NCBI GenBank assembly: GCA_963969495.1
Contig: OZ018330.1
Span: forward strand, 45,686,894 to 45,750,893
Direction of reading: 5' to 3'
From: Ceratothoa steindachneri
Taxonomy: Eukaryota; Arthropoda; Malacostraca; Isopoda; Cymothoidae
Length of the DNA stretch: 64,000 bases
This document shows positions 11,559-22,756 of the stretch, piece by piece (position 1 is the first letter of the stretch; each line of letters opens with the position of its first letter). The notes beneath the pieces were generated by a model. It worked only from the letters and a program-made list of their open reading frames with translations. It was not told the DNA's origin and searched no databases. The position numbers and the translations under genes were made by a program.

Positions 11559-14199
11559 CTGCGGACAAGGAACCAGGTCAAGGTTACCAGGATTATCACC
11601 AACAAGGGATTTGGGTGGGGCAAGGACTGAGAAACTTCCACTCTTGTAGAATGCTATCATGCGGGTAGTGGCCTACCCCGTACGCGTGCCACGACTAGGA
11701 GGCTCTTCGCATAGTAAACTTCAGGACTGTATTCAAATGTTATAGTTTCACTAGTATCGGAAGAAGGCAGTTGCCCTAATAGATCAAACGAGCTGCTCAT
11801 TTATGTATTTGGTTAGGGGGGGAAATAATTTCGACCTTTCCTAAGTAGATGTCAACGATTGGAAGTTGCCGGCAATGTTTTGACAGTATTTCCGGGTGAG
11901 GGAGCCTTATGTGTACCTATTAAACATGACCGTAAAAATTGCTTGCTGTAGACCAATCTACCAATCACATTTGATTACAACTAATAAACTTTTCATCGTG
12001 GTTAGAAAATCACCTCAATCAATACACTAGTGTGCGCGCTTAGCATAACAGAGTAGCCAGTCATCTTCACACTGCATCGAGCACCGCTGGGGGACGCTCC
12101 CCATCCATGCCAAGCAAGTGACTGTATCAAATTGACCATTACAGCCCTAGAAAGAACTGTATCAAAATGGGTATTTTAACCTTCAATTTAGCGTCGCAGT
12201 ACATGGAATGTAGTGCGAGTAGCAACTCGTTGCTTTATTAGCCACATACCATAACTGCATCCATTGCAGTTTTCCTTACAATACTAGTGTGATAATAAGG
12301 AAATTCTAATTAAAATATTTACTTAAAAGGGAACAAATAAAAATGCCTGATACCAAACAATGTACACCAGTAAAATAAGACTTGTAGGTAAATTTGAAAA
12401 CAGCCTAAAACAAAAATATAATTCTTGATACTCAAGATCCTTTCATTGTACATAAGGATTAGCACTCATATATGGGAACCATATTTAGATAATGACTAAG
12501 CTCTCGGGATCAACGCTGCTTGCGTTAACAATTACTTTTTAAACTACCATAAGTACTTAAAATTCTTATGTCACCAGGTCCGTACTGGAAGACACGCTGA
12601 CCCTTTATTGTTTCTTCTTGTTGTCTTTTGTGTTGTATGGGTGATCTCAGTTTCTCGAGTTTTGCCTCTCGGATGTAGAATATCTACCTGCTGTTATCGG
12701 TTCACCCCAATCCCCCGGTGCCTCGAAGAGCACCATATAAAAATGCTCATAATTATTACAGACTGACTTAAACCAGGGTCACGCGGTGCGATTTCAGGGA
12801 CAAACTTTAAAAATTATCTGACAAAGAGGGACAAACTTAGAAAACGAAGTACCAGGATATATGCTTCACCTCGATAACCATATACTCTACTTTGTCCAGA
12901 GAGGAGAAATCAATGTATAATCGCACTAAAAATTTGTATGTTGGTGTCTAGTATGTTGTGAGAACGCAGAAATCAAGTTGTATGGTCCTCGAACACTGAA
13001 GCGTAACAAGGAAGAACAAATCAGACACTTATGACGGGCCACAGTAACTAAGCGAATTTTCGCTGAGGAGAGACACTTTCTTAGCCAATACGGAACACTA
13101 GATTCGCTGTTCAAGAAGAGATTGGACAAAAAGAGGAGGGTGAGTAACAAGATATGAAAGCTGAGGGCGGGATGGGATTCAACTGCAAGACAATCCTGGG
13201 TGTCAGAACTGGAAGGGGCACCCTAGAAAATCTGCCCTTAACATGAGATGCATATAAGCAACCTAGAACTAGCATAATTAATGCCTATCTCAATGGGCTC
13301 ATACATCTTAACGGGGGATCCGACACACGGTACATGTAAGAAATTACCCTCCATTTGTTTTATAGGCATTAATTAAATGAGAAAAATACCATAGCAGAAG
13401 CAATCCTCTTATATTTTTCCTGGAATTCGAAATGACGCCGGAGAGCAGATGAAAGGAGAGTCACTTCTGTCGCCGCAGATGCGAAGCTGTAGCATCATTG
13501 CGCTCATGAAGCAACGTCGATTCCAAAAAGGCCTCCAATGACACTGGGCCGAGGGCTCGATTTCCCAGACTTACTCGGAGTCTCGAGTGATAGAAATTCA
13601 TGTTAATTATTTGAAGTAAATTTAGCTGAAAATCCTCTCCTCCTGGGAAATATGTTTTGTTTTTTATTTAAAGCAAAAAAAAACGAGGGTACCACCTGCC
13701 GAAAGTTTGCAAGTAGAGATTTGTAAGGAAAATGGATAAGGGGAGATAAAAATATGGAGAGGATAGCCGAAGATCTCCTATGGACGTTTGAGGCCGAGAT
13801 GGCACGCAATCATTCTCCAGATGTTATCTATAGCATTACGAAAATGGGCATGACAGACAGACAATAGAGCGACGCCCACCCGAAACCTTGACTGACGTTT
13901 GTAGCGAATAGCAAAGTGCCCCATTAGGAACTGGCGCGTATATCTTAGGTTAGGGACTAGCGTCGCGCGAACGGAACCGAGATAAACAAAGGGTCATAAA
14001 TGCCCTTTCACCATACATAGTTGTATAATACAGTTGATTGTTTTTTTTATATAGTTGATTCCTATAGATTTTGGGAGTTTTTCCTCTATCATACAAAAGA
14101 TTTTTCGTTTCCTTTAACAATTAATGGTGGCTAGAAATTAAAAAACGAGTTTTCATGTTAATACCACAAATCACCAGAAAAATGAAGAGAAATGTAACC
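11559..14199. other. Intron between exons E and D, distal part
   Basis: Only short frames and no recognisable domain. GC-richer patches at 13430-13600 and 13850-13970 may be decayed repeats of unknown kind. Confidence 0.5.
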
Positions 14200-14425
14200 A
14201 GCACTATCGAGAAATACCAGTGTTAACACACCAAATGGACTACTACGTGTGGAGCGCTTTTGAAAGGGGGATTAATCGACATCCTCATAATAAAATAGCT
14301 TCACTGAAGGCCGCTATTCTCCAGATGATGTCCGAAATGAATAAGTACCATAGAGTATCCACATGTGAGCGGTTTCGGTCTCCCATTGAAGCAGGCATCA
14401 AAGCTGAAGCACTTTCGTAGAATAA
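14200..14425 (+). pseudogene. Tc1-like transposase C-terminal fragment
   Basis: The plus frame 14220-14420 reads DYYVWSAFERGINRHPHNKI, then SLKAAILQMM and CERFRSPIEAGIKAEALS, matching the C-terminus of Tc1-type transposases ('DYYVWSAFERDVNK...SLK..I...RFR.RIEAVI'). Only the end of the protein is present. Confidence 0.75.
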
Positions 14426-15050
14426 TTTGATTAAAAAATCATTATCAAGACTAATTGCATAAATGTTCATTCAAATATATTTATTTTTGCTGAAATATAA
14501 TTGTTTTATTAACATACCCAAAACGCCCTCAAATACCCCTCGCCTCCTGTATCAAAATGAAATTATAGAAAACAACATGAGCGGAGATACAGATGCCCAG
14601 ACCAGAGTAAATAGATTCTTATGACCCTAAGACAAGTTGTGAACTGTTTTGGCACTGTTGAAGAATCAAAATCGGCTGCACTTCATTAGGTGCTTACTAC
14701 GAGGAGAACCATCTGACGCTTGTTCTTAACATCCAACTGGATTCAACCGGAATCCATCCAACCGCGAACGGACGTTGAGCTCCTACATTGGCGATATATT
14801 TAAAGTAGCCGTTTAGAACATAGTTAAACCTATAGTTCACTAATGTGATGGACATCAAACGATGTAACTTAATGGAGAAACCCATTACAAACATTTACAG
14901 GACATATAAATATTGTAATGTTGGAACACAACCTAAATAAAGGAATCGGAAAGGGAAAGAAGCATATTAAATAGGAATAGCAGAATGCGGAAGCTAGTGA
15001 CGCCATTTCATTTTCCAGCGAAGTTGATGGAGCGCCAAAAGGTAGCTCGT

Positions 15051-15374
15051 TTAGGCCGCCCTCTTGGGGAGAGAAGAATCATCATCGTCAGGTCCGTTGA
15101 CCGTGTCATCGGCGTGCCCTTTATGGAATGAACTTATGTGCCTCGTGAGGTCACCCTTGTATTTGGCCCTGTGAGTGCAGTAAGGACAGGGAAACGGCCT
15201 GGCACCCGTATGAGACCGAAGATGATCCCTCAGCTTAGAGAAGAAAAGGAAGTGTTTGCCACAGAACTGGCACGCCAGTCGACTCCCGGAAGTCGCGATG
15301 AGAGCCAATTCCGATGCAAAGGATCCCAGAGAGGGTGCCACCGAGGAAACAGCAGATTTGGAAGAGTCTTGCGC
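15051..15374 (-). CDS. Alternative terminal exon D: C2H2 finger pair
   Basis: The acceptor CTTCCTCGTCCACAG|GCGCAAGAC at 15374 gives a phase-0 exon of 107 codons plus stop. An apparent ATG further upstream lies in intron and is not used as the boundary. A Ser/Ala-rich leader precedes finger 1, CQFCGKHFLFFSKLRDHLRS-H, the linker HTGARPF, and finger 2, CPYCTHRAKYKGDLTRHISS-FH. The tail is acidic then basic: GHADDTVNGPDDDDSSLPKR and AA. Belongs to the same terminal-exon series. Confidence 0.9.
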   Translation of the reverse strand, partial: AQDSSKSAVSSVAPSLGSFASELALIATSGSRLACQFCGKHFLFFSKLRDHLRSHTGARPFPCPYCTHRAKYKGDLTRHISSFHKGHADDTVNGPDDDDSSLPKRAA

Positions 15375-18300
15375 CTGTGGACGAGGAAGGCAGCGTCCGT
15401 CAACGAGGATCATGGATGGCCCTTTGTGGGTCTACTTCTATTATCCCATCACCCAGCATAAATAACAAGGATAATATCAAGAGTGACATAGCTCGGCTCT
15501 CAAAGGTGATTCCGACACTCCTTTGGAAAATTGTGTTAAGAAAGCTTTTCACTCAATTTAATATGAAAGAAAAACTGCTAGGACCAAACAGGCGCAGGAT
15601 AGATACTCAGTTAGAGAAACAAGAAAAATGACAAAATCAAAATAAATTAGAGAAAGGATGGTGAAAATGGACCTAGGATGGAATGGGTTACTACTCTCAA
15701 CTTTATCCTCAGAGACCTTCGAAGGAAGAGACTTCTTAAGGTTTAAAATTAAAGGCCACTTTTAAAAAACAGTCACTTTTCTTAAGTGACAAAGCAGTAC
15801 ACAGCAATCATACTTTGAATTATCCATTTTCCTCAATAATTCACAAAGGTTGAGTACGCTATTCACCATGAAGCTAGAGCTCGTTCAAACAAAAGTTCAA
15901 ATTGGCACTTGACAATCATTAAATTGGCAAATGAGCGAAGAGTCCCAAAATAGAGAGAGCCGTACACAGTAAAATTAATTTTTTGGAAGTGTCACCAACC
16001 AAAGAAGACATGCGACTCATTAAAAGAAGTAGGGGTAAAATTTGTATGAGAGAACCACGCCACCAAAGGATGAAGTCCTTTTTACCAATTCAATAAATTT
16101 GCCTATCTGTGGTATTCGCCTTTCTGGCGTTTTGTCTTTAACCCTACCCTATTATTTCATGACACCAATAGGAAAGGGCAGGGACAGGAGCCATGCAGCT
16201 CAAAACTAGCTCTTAATCTTTTTTTTTTCTAAAATCCGTCGCGTACCTCGTAGGGTAGCACCAAATGTCTAACCCTCAGTTGTTTACCTACCTCGATTTC
16301 GGGAGTTCTGATTTGGTCACGACAGAACTCACCAGTCAAAGAAACGGAAATTTAACTTTTTTTATTATTAATTTATTACCTCGATTGCTCAGAATACCCC
16401 AGTCCGTATCTTACGCAGTATCATAGATAGAAGGGAACAAAATGTCTCTAGGATTAAAATAAAACATTGAATCTATCCACATATTTATTATATCACTTAT
16501 ATGTATAGTTTATACAATAGAAATTGAGAAAAATACATACATCCAGGCAGCAAACGAGGAACTGAGCTCATTTTTGTTTGAAATATATTTTAAACGAAGC
16601 TTTCGCAAAGATGAAAAACAAGGTTATCGGGTCAAATGATTTATTGTCTACTTCCCCAAAGGAAATTAACCGAGGGTGGATTAGCGCATTGAGAAGATAG
16701 CGTGGGGTACAGTAAATCCCATTGTTAGGAAGAATTGGGGCTTACAACCATAGAGCACATTTAATAAGACCCATGAAGTAGGTTTCTGCATAAAAGTAAT
16801 GAGATTCAAAAGTACGAACTTTAAACCACTGCGAAGCAGAATCAGCGACTTCCAAGTTTCCTCTGTGCAATCGCACGACTTCTGATAAAGAAGCAGGAAG
16901 CAATCGTGTTTCGTACAAGAGCAAACCCTTCCCACCCTTGTGCTGTTTTTTTTTTGTTATCAGACACACATCGGGGTTCGATGTCGCATTCTTTGGCTCG
17001 TGGATGTCATTCTCCCAGGCAGAGTCAAGAACTGACTCTCTTCTGCTCTCTGTGTTCGATCAACGTCACAACCTTCTTTCCGGACGACCTTGCTTCCACC
17101 GCACAATCGCACGTATCGATTGCTAGCATCCACCGGCCTATTTTGTCTTCTCCTGACGACGGTTCCTAAGTCAAAAGGTTTACTGCCGGATATTCCCGAG
17201 TGTGACGCTGCAATCAGCGTTGTTCATACGAGAAGCCGAAATCTCGCTTGATGGCCTGCCTCTCCATGGCAGTTTTTGACCGTCGGTTCTCCACAGGGAT
17301 CAAACTTCGGTGACGTTCCCTTTGCGTTAGATGTCCCTGGTGACTCCAACGGAGCCGGTCAGATCAGAGCTATCGAGATTCTTGTTCCTATTGCCATTGC
17401 GATCTATTCGCCAATCCATTACTGGACAATTGCATTATGTGCACTTGCAAGCCGGTCTTATTACAAACGTTTAACTCAGCCACTCAACTTTGCTCTCATT
17501 AATCAAACTCTGATTATGATTATACCACCTAATTATTTTACTTCACTCATGCATATTTCCTGCTAAATAAACCCATAACACACTGGCGCGCGAAACTTTT
17601 CCACGCCGAAATGGTTCTTCATACCGAAGAAGTGCTGCAGCATCTCGTCAGTCATGCTTCGACCCTCGGCACACACACAACCCTCCAATGCGTAGCACCT
17701 ATCATACACAATATTACCACTTGCTCCTCTGTCCACCTTCACTTCAAGTTAAAAATAATTTGTAACATATTATTTACTACATGAAATTATAAATAATTCC
17801 GATTCTGTGCAGGGGTAGAAAGACCGGTAAGAGTATTTTGCAAGGACTCCGCGATCCACCTAAAACATACATTGGTGTATTGTGGGAAGGAGCGAGGGAA
17901 GGTGGCCGGAAGGTTCGTCGTCTGCAGAGACATGATAAATGGGAGCCGGAGATAAGAAATCCTAGGCGCAAAGTGTCTTAAGACGTCGCCAAGGTAGGGT
18001 TTTTAATGTTATTTCCAAACACATGCATGAAATCAGATACAATCGTGCTTTACTTGGAATTCTTGCGCCCCCCTCCCCGCAAGGGGGTATCAATATAGCA
18101 TCGACAATCACGCTACACCTGACATATGGAGGTTTGCGTGATCTACCTGCCCCAATTTTATCGGAGGATCTTCGCCTACCTTCCATAAAATTCACATCTA
18201 TATTTACCACTTTCTTTACATATCTTCCCTTAAAACCTCTCTGCGGGGGAAGCCCTCGTTAGTTTTCGGATATATTTTGAGAAAAAAAACCTCTCTAAGT

Positions 18301-18864
18301 ATTAAGCCGATATGAAGTCACTATTCATAATTCAAATCATAATTACCAATGTAAGCAAACGATATCTCGTAGATTCCCTCTCTACGTTTTTTTTCAAGTT
18401 GCCTTTTATTCAGAAAAAGGGTTTTTTTTAAAAAAAATGCTCGAGGAGGGATCTAGAAGAGATCCAAACTATATCAATAAATGTCCATAAAACGTGACTG
18501 GGTTGATTACTAAACAAACCCTTGTCAGAAATAGCCAACCAGTATATTCAAACATACAAATCAGAATTGACATAGAGTAGTGACAAAAATAAAATCACTG
18601 GTATACATAATTGGTTATTGCCAGACGCAAGAGCGGTTCAAAACAAGAACCGACACAGCGAGATCACTTCTAAAGGAATGAAGAAATGTAGATGTGCTAC
18701 AGCTAGGCAGTGGCAATTCTAATTACTTCATGATCGGCACGAATCTGTAAATTGGAGAATTGTTTCTGTGATTCCAATCCGAAAAAGACGAGGGAAAAAG
18801 CAGGTAAAAAATGGAGCAGGTCAAGATGCAAGGGAAATCTTGCCTAGTGAGGGTTGAAACACAT
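15375..18864. other. Intron between exons D and C
   Basis: No finger, transposase or RT motif found on either strand. 16900-17570 is GC-richer with plus-strand frames of 87 and 96 codons I cannot assign. 18020-18290 shares a motif (ACCACTTTCTTTA...GGGATGCCCTC-like) with 8390-8480 and may be a dispersed repeat. Confidence 0.5.
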
Positions 18865-19236
18865 TCAGAGTGAAAATCGCGCGTTTTTTGTTTCTCCACT
18901 ACTGCCGGAACCACTCAAATTCGCTTTGCCCATGACAGATTCAGCCATCGAAGAATGAACCGTTACGATGTGTCTCTTCAAGGAAGGTTTTTGGGTTGCT
19001 CTGTACGAACAAATTGGACAGGGGTACGGTCGCTCGCCCGTGTGTGTTCGAAGATGTTGAATTAATCTGGATTGAAAGAGCATCCTTTTTCCGCAGAAAT
19101 GACACACAACCTCATTATTGGAACTGCTACCAGATGAGGATGAAGCTCCAGATGATAGAGTTGTTGCCGAAGGTGGTGGTGGTGGAAGTGAAGGTGATGA
19201 ACAAATTGGTGCAAATGTTGTAGTTGAAAAGGCTTC
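18865..19236 (-). CDS. Alternative terminal exon C: C2H2 finger pair with Ser/Pro leader
   Basis: The acceptor CTCCGTTTTTAG|GAAGCC at 19236 opens a phase-0 exon of 123 codons plus stop. The leader is unusually long, about 44 residues, rich in Ser, Thr and Pro with a run of five prolines and several serine runs. Finger 1 is CHFCGKRMLFQSRLIQHLRT-H, the linker HTGERPY, and finger 2 CPICSYRATQKPSLKRHIVT-VH. A Ser/Gly-rich tail ends NARFSL. Only the finger part looks open from an apparent start inside the exon; the acceptor places the real boundary further right. Confidence 0.9.
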   Translation of the reverse strand, partial: EAFSTTTFAPICSSPSLPPPPPSATTLSSGASSSSGSSSNNEVVCHFCGKRMLFQSRLIQHLRTHTGERPYPCPICSYRATQKPSLKRHIVTVHSSMAESVMGKANLSGSGSSGETKNARFSL

Positions 19237-20029
19237 CTAAAAACGGAGATAAACAGGTAAACGTTTCTTCATTGTTGAAGACGATTACCCTCCCCCTTAA
19301 ACCTTAAAAGCCAGGTGTTTACAAACCAATTAAAGTTCACCAATTTAAAGTTCACGTTAATTCACCCAAATGCTACTTATAAACGGCATGTAACTACATG
19401 TTGCCAGTTAGAACCATCGAGTAGGGGGCCCGTGCTAAATCGAAAACATTAAATCACGCTTAACCAAAGTGGAAACAAGAGAAAACCAAACATACCAGAG
19501 TGGAAGAGTGCACATTACTTCGCAAAGAAAATTACATAAAGGATGGAATGGCAGAATAACATAAAATAATAAAACACGAAGCTGGTATAACGTATATATT
19601 TTCAGGACATTATTTTTGTTGACCTAACCCTTTGCCAGTGGTATTTCGATAAAAACGGGCATTGTTTAATCGCCTACTATGCGAGAACATATATGTAGCG
19701 AGCTCTTAAACAAAAAACATCGCAGTTCAATAGAATCATTTAGCACAGAAATGGGATTCTTCCAGTTTGTCGAAACTGGAGCAAAGGCGTTTCCCAACCC
19801 CATTTTTTAGCCCGACCAATTGTCGTAGGCAGACGAAATACACATGTATCCGGAGATCCGGACTGCCTATGCTCTCACGGGAACCTTAAAGAGCCGAACA
19901 CAATGCGAATAGGCTCTTATGTACATATCTCCAATCACGTGATTAAGGATTTCCGGCATTCATCCATTCAAAATAAGACTCCTATTTTCAACCATTTTGC
20001 TCATTCAGAACTTGAAAATCGATTCAATG
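19237..20029. other. Intron sequence 5' of exon C
   Basis: No gene or repeat recognised. Confidence 0.5.
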
Positions 20030-20875
20030 TACAAGGTCATCCCATAAGTAATGCGGCATTTTTTCATGTTTATCATTATTTTATGGATATAAATTAAAAA
20101 TCCATTTGAAGTTTATATTTATTAATTTAATAATATAATTTCCACTAGTTTCTATAATTTTTCAATATCATGTTTGTAAGATCGTTTGAATTTGATTTTA
20201 AAAAGTTCTTTAAAGTTGCTTCGATCTCTGTTGTTGGTATTCATTCTTTTCAGGTGATGGAGCTAAGCCGGGTGAGTATGCAAGGTGACTCATTAGTTCG
20301 CATTTGAAATGTGTATGGTATCTTTTGCGATATGAAGTTGCGCGTTGTCTTGATGAAAGAGCACTCTCCTTTTATTGATTAATGCTGGCTTTTTCTTCAA
20401 GTGCTGCATGTAAACAGTCTTCCTGAGTACAGCAAATCTTTCATAATAGTCTAATTTGGGTTAAAAAGTTCAAAATTCATATCCCACTAAATGCACAAGA
20501 GAATCTTACCTGGATGCGGCCCGTTTCAGCTGGCGCATTGGTTTTTATCCAGGACTAACTAAAACATTGTTTAGAACGCTCAGTATCATTGTACAAAACT
20601 CACTATTCGTCTCCTGTAACAATCCTATTAAAAATCGTTCATTTTTTTAGTCGAAAAAAGAGAGGGGAATAAAGGTTGATTCTTTGTTGTAAGTGTACCT
20701 CTGCCAGCTGGTGAGGAATCCATTGTCCCCATCGCGAAACCTTGCCTTTAAATGACGATGCACAGTGGAACGTGTTAAGTGTAGTTTTCTGCCAATTGTT
20801 CACCAGTTACAATCGGATTTTCTTCCAATATTATTTTTAAAAGATGGTGTTCAAATTTCTTGGTCGTCCTAAACG
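20030..20875 (-). pseudogene. Mariner transposase pseudogene, 3' part
   Basis: The minus strand shows degraded mariner transposase in several frames: RRVLFHQDNAQLHIAKDTIH, LAYSPGLAPS (the mariner HPPYSPDLAPSD region) and SRWGQWIPHQLAEVHL. A likely TIR end lies near 20036 (ATAAGTAATGCGGCATTTTTT). Stops and frameshifts are frequent, so it is dead. The 5' part lies on the other side of the Gypsy insertion (27208-27440). Confidence 0.8.
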
Positions 20876-20880
20876 GGCTT
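20876..20880. other. 5-bp target-site duplication (left) of the Gypsy element
   Basis: GGCTT directly before the left LTR. The matching GGCTT is at 27208-27212 directly after the right LTR. Joining the flanks restores mariner sequence. Confidence 0.88.
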
Positions 20881-22339
20881 TGTCGTAGAATGACTCCCGA
20901 CGATACTATATATAACACTATTCGTTGAGGGAACTTCCTTAATTATCTCTAGAGTGCGTTTTACTGTCTTGGCGGCCGATATTATGTATCTTCAAAAATG
21001 CTTAAGAAGTGGAACTGAGCTCAAGGATAATAATATTGCTATCATTAATAAAATAGAGTTTTATTAATAATAACTATAAACAAAACACAAAAACGGAAAA
21101 TATTGACAAACAGAATGGAAAGGGTCGTGGAGACTTGGGCTAATCCAAGGATTTAAGGGATCAAAAAAGGTAAAACAAATATGGAGTTAAAGAGATGGGA
21201 TGGTTCGATAAACCATTTAAAGCACAGGATAGAATTGACAAATAAGGGATCAATACTCAAAAGGTGACGCTTGGCTTACGTAACTTCGTTAGGGTGCAGT
21301 GGAAGATACTTGAAGGAGTATTCGGTCCGCTGGCGAGTTCCAGCCGAAGGGGGGGGATAACAGGATCCTGACGAGGCGTCTTGGAAAGGAGAACCGTTCT
21401 AGACGAACGGCTTGACGAACAATGGCTGTTCTAGGTTGTTCTCTTCTGAACAAAGGGGGGATGAGAACCGTCTCTTGTCTACGGGCTCAAGAACAATGGC
21501 TGTTCTAATGTTGTTCTCCTTTGAACAACAGGGGGGGTGAGAACCGTTTCTTGGCGAAAGGCTCAAAACGAACAATGGCTGTTCTAATACTGTTCTCCTC
21601 GAACAATAGGATGGGGGGATGAGAACCGTTTCCTGGCGAAGGGCTCAAAACGAACAATGGCTGTTCTAATACTGTTCTCCTCGAACAATAGGGGGAAGAT
21701 GAGAACCGTTTCTTGGCGAAGGGCTCAAAACGAACAATGGCTGTTCTAATACTGTTCTCCTCGAACAATAGGGGGAAGATGAGAACCGTTTCTTGGCGAA
21801 GGGCTCAAAACGAACAATGGCTGTTCTAATATTGTTCTCCTTGAACAACAGGGGGGGATGCCTTGGGGACTTGACGTCACTAAAGGCTCGAACCTTTGGC
21901 ACTCAAGGAATATTGTCCTCCTGGACAAGTGATGGTGAATCTCGAGGCCGAGGTCCCTTGGCGCACAAAGGGAGAGAGGGTCGTGGTGATGTTTCGCGAC
22001 GAAAATCTGGATCTCCAATCTGATCTTAGTGGTAAAGTTTCCATATAAATAGCCAGGACATCTCCTAGGCGTGGGGGAAAATGGAGTGAAAGCTTGGAGG
22101 GAACGCACAGCTGGCCCGGAGAAAAATGCCTTATCTGTTCATAAGCCTAACTCGATCTGGCGAGGTCGGCGTATGGGGGCGAACGGGGGGACGATAACCT
22201 CCTTGTTTAAACATTGACGTCCGGCAGCTGTTGATAAGACTCCGAGCCTCGAATCGAAGATGCACGTGGGCCTCCTCGAGGTTTTAACTAATATGGGATA
22301 GGAGTTGAATTTAACACAGATTCAACTCGTTCTATCACA
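20881..22339 (-). repeat. Gypsy 3' LTR
   Basis: A 1459-bp direct repeat of 25751-27207 with TG...CA ends (minus strand: TGTGATAG...ACGACA). It contains about six tandem ~80-bp units between 21410 and 21850, each with GAACAATGGCTGTTC, GTTCTCCTCGAAC and GAACCGTTTCTTGGCG. Confidence 0.93.
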
Positions 22340-22756
22340 CCCCTCCATTCCAGGGGAAGTTGTCACTTCGAAAAAAAAGAGAAAGGACAACGATAGAGCT
22401 CCGTTGTAGGGAACTCGTTTTCTTGTACCAACCGTATCTTCCTGCACCTAACTAGTATTACCTCAATACATGATTATTTTGATCTTTAGATTACAGGGGA
22501 AAATAACCTTTAATACAACTTAATAAAAAAAAAAAAGGGCATGTAACAATGAAATGTTATAAACTTAGTACATACGGGACAAAATAATTTATACGTAAAT
22601 TAATAAGAACAAATATATATACATAAAAAAAAATTAGACATTGAGCGTTACAAAATTCAGACATATACATTAATTAACTATATTACAAAAGAATCTTAAA
22701 TTAAGTCGTACAAGACGGTATATACCTACATGGAGATACTAATCCTATGAATACAA

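Noticed and set aside
16906..17566. Possible small gene in GC-richer intron sequence
   Set aside because: Frames of 60-96 codons on the plus strand show no known domain, and no splice pair links them.
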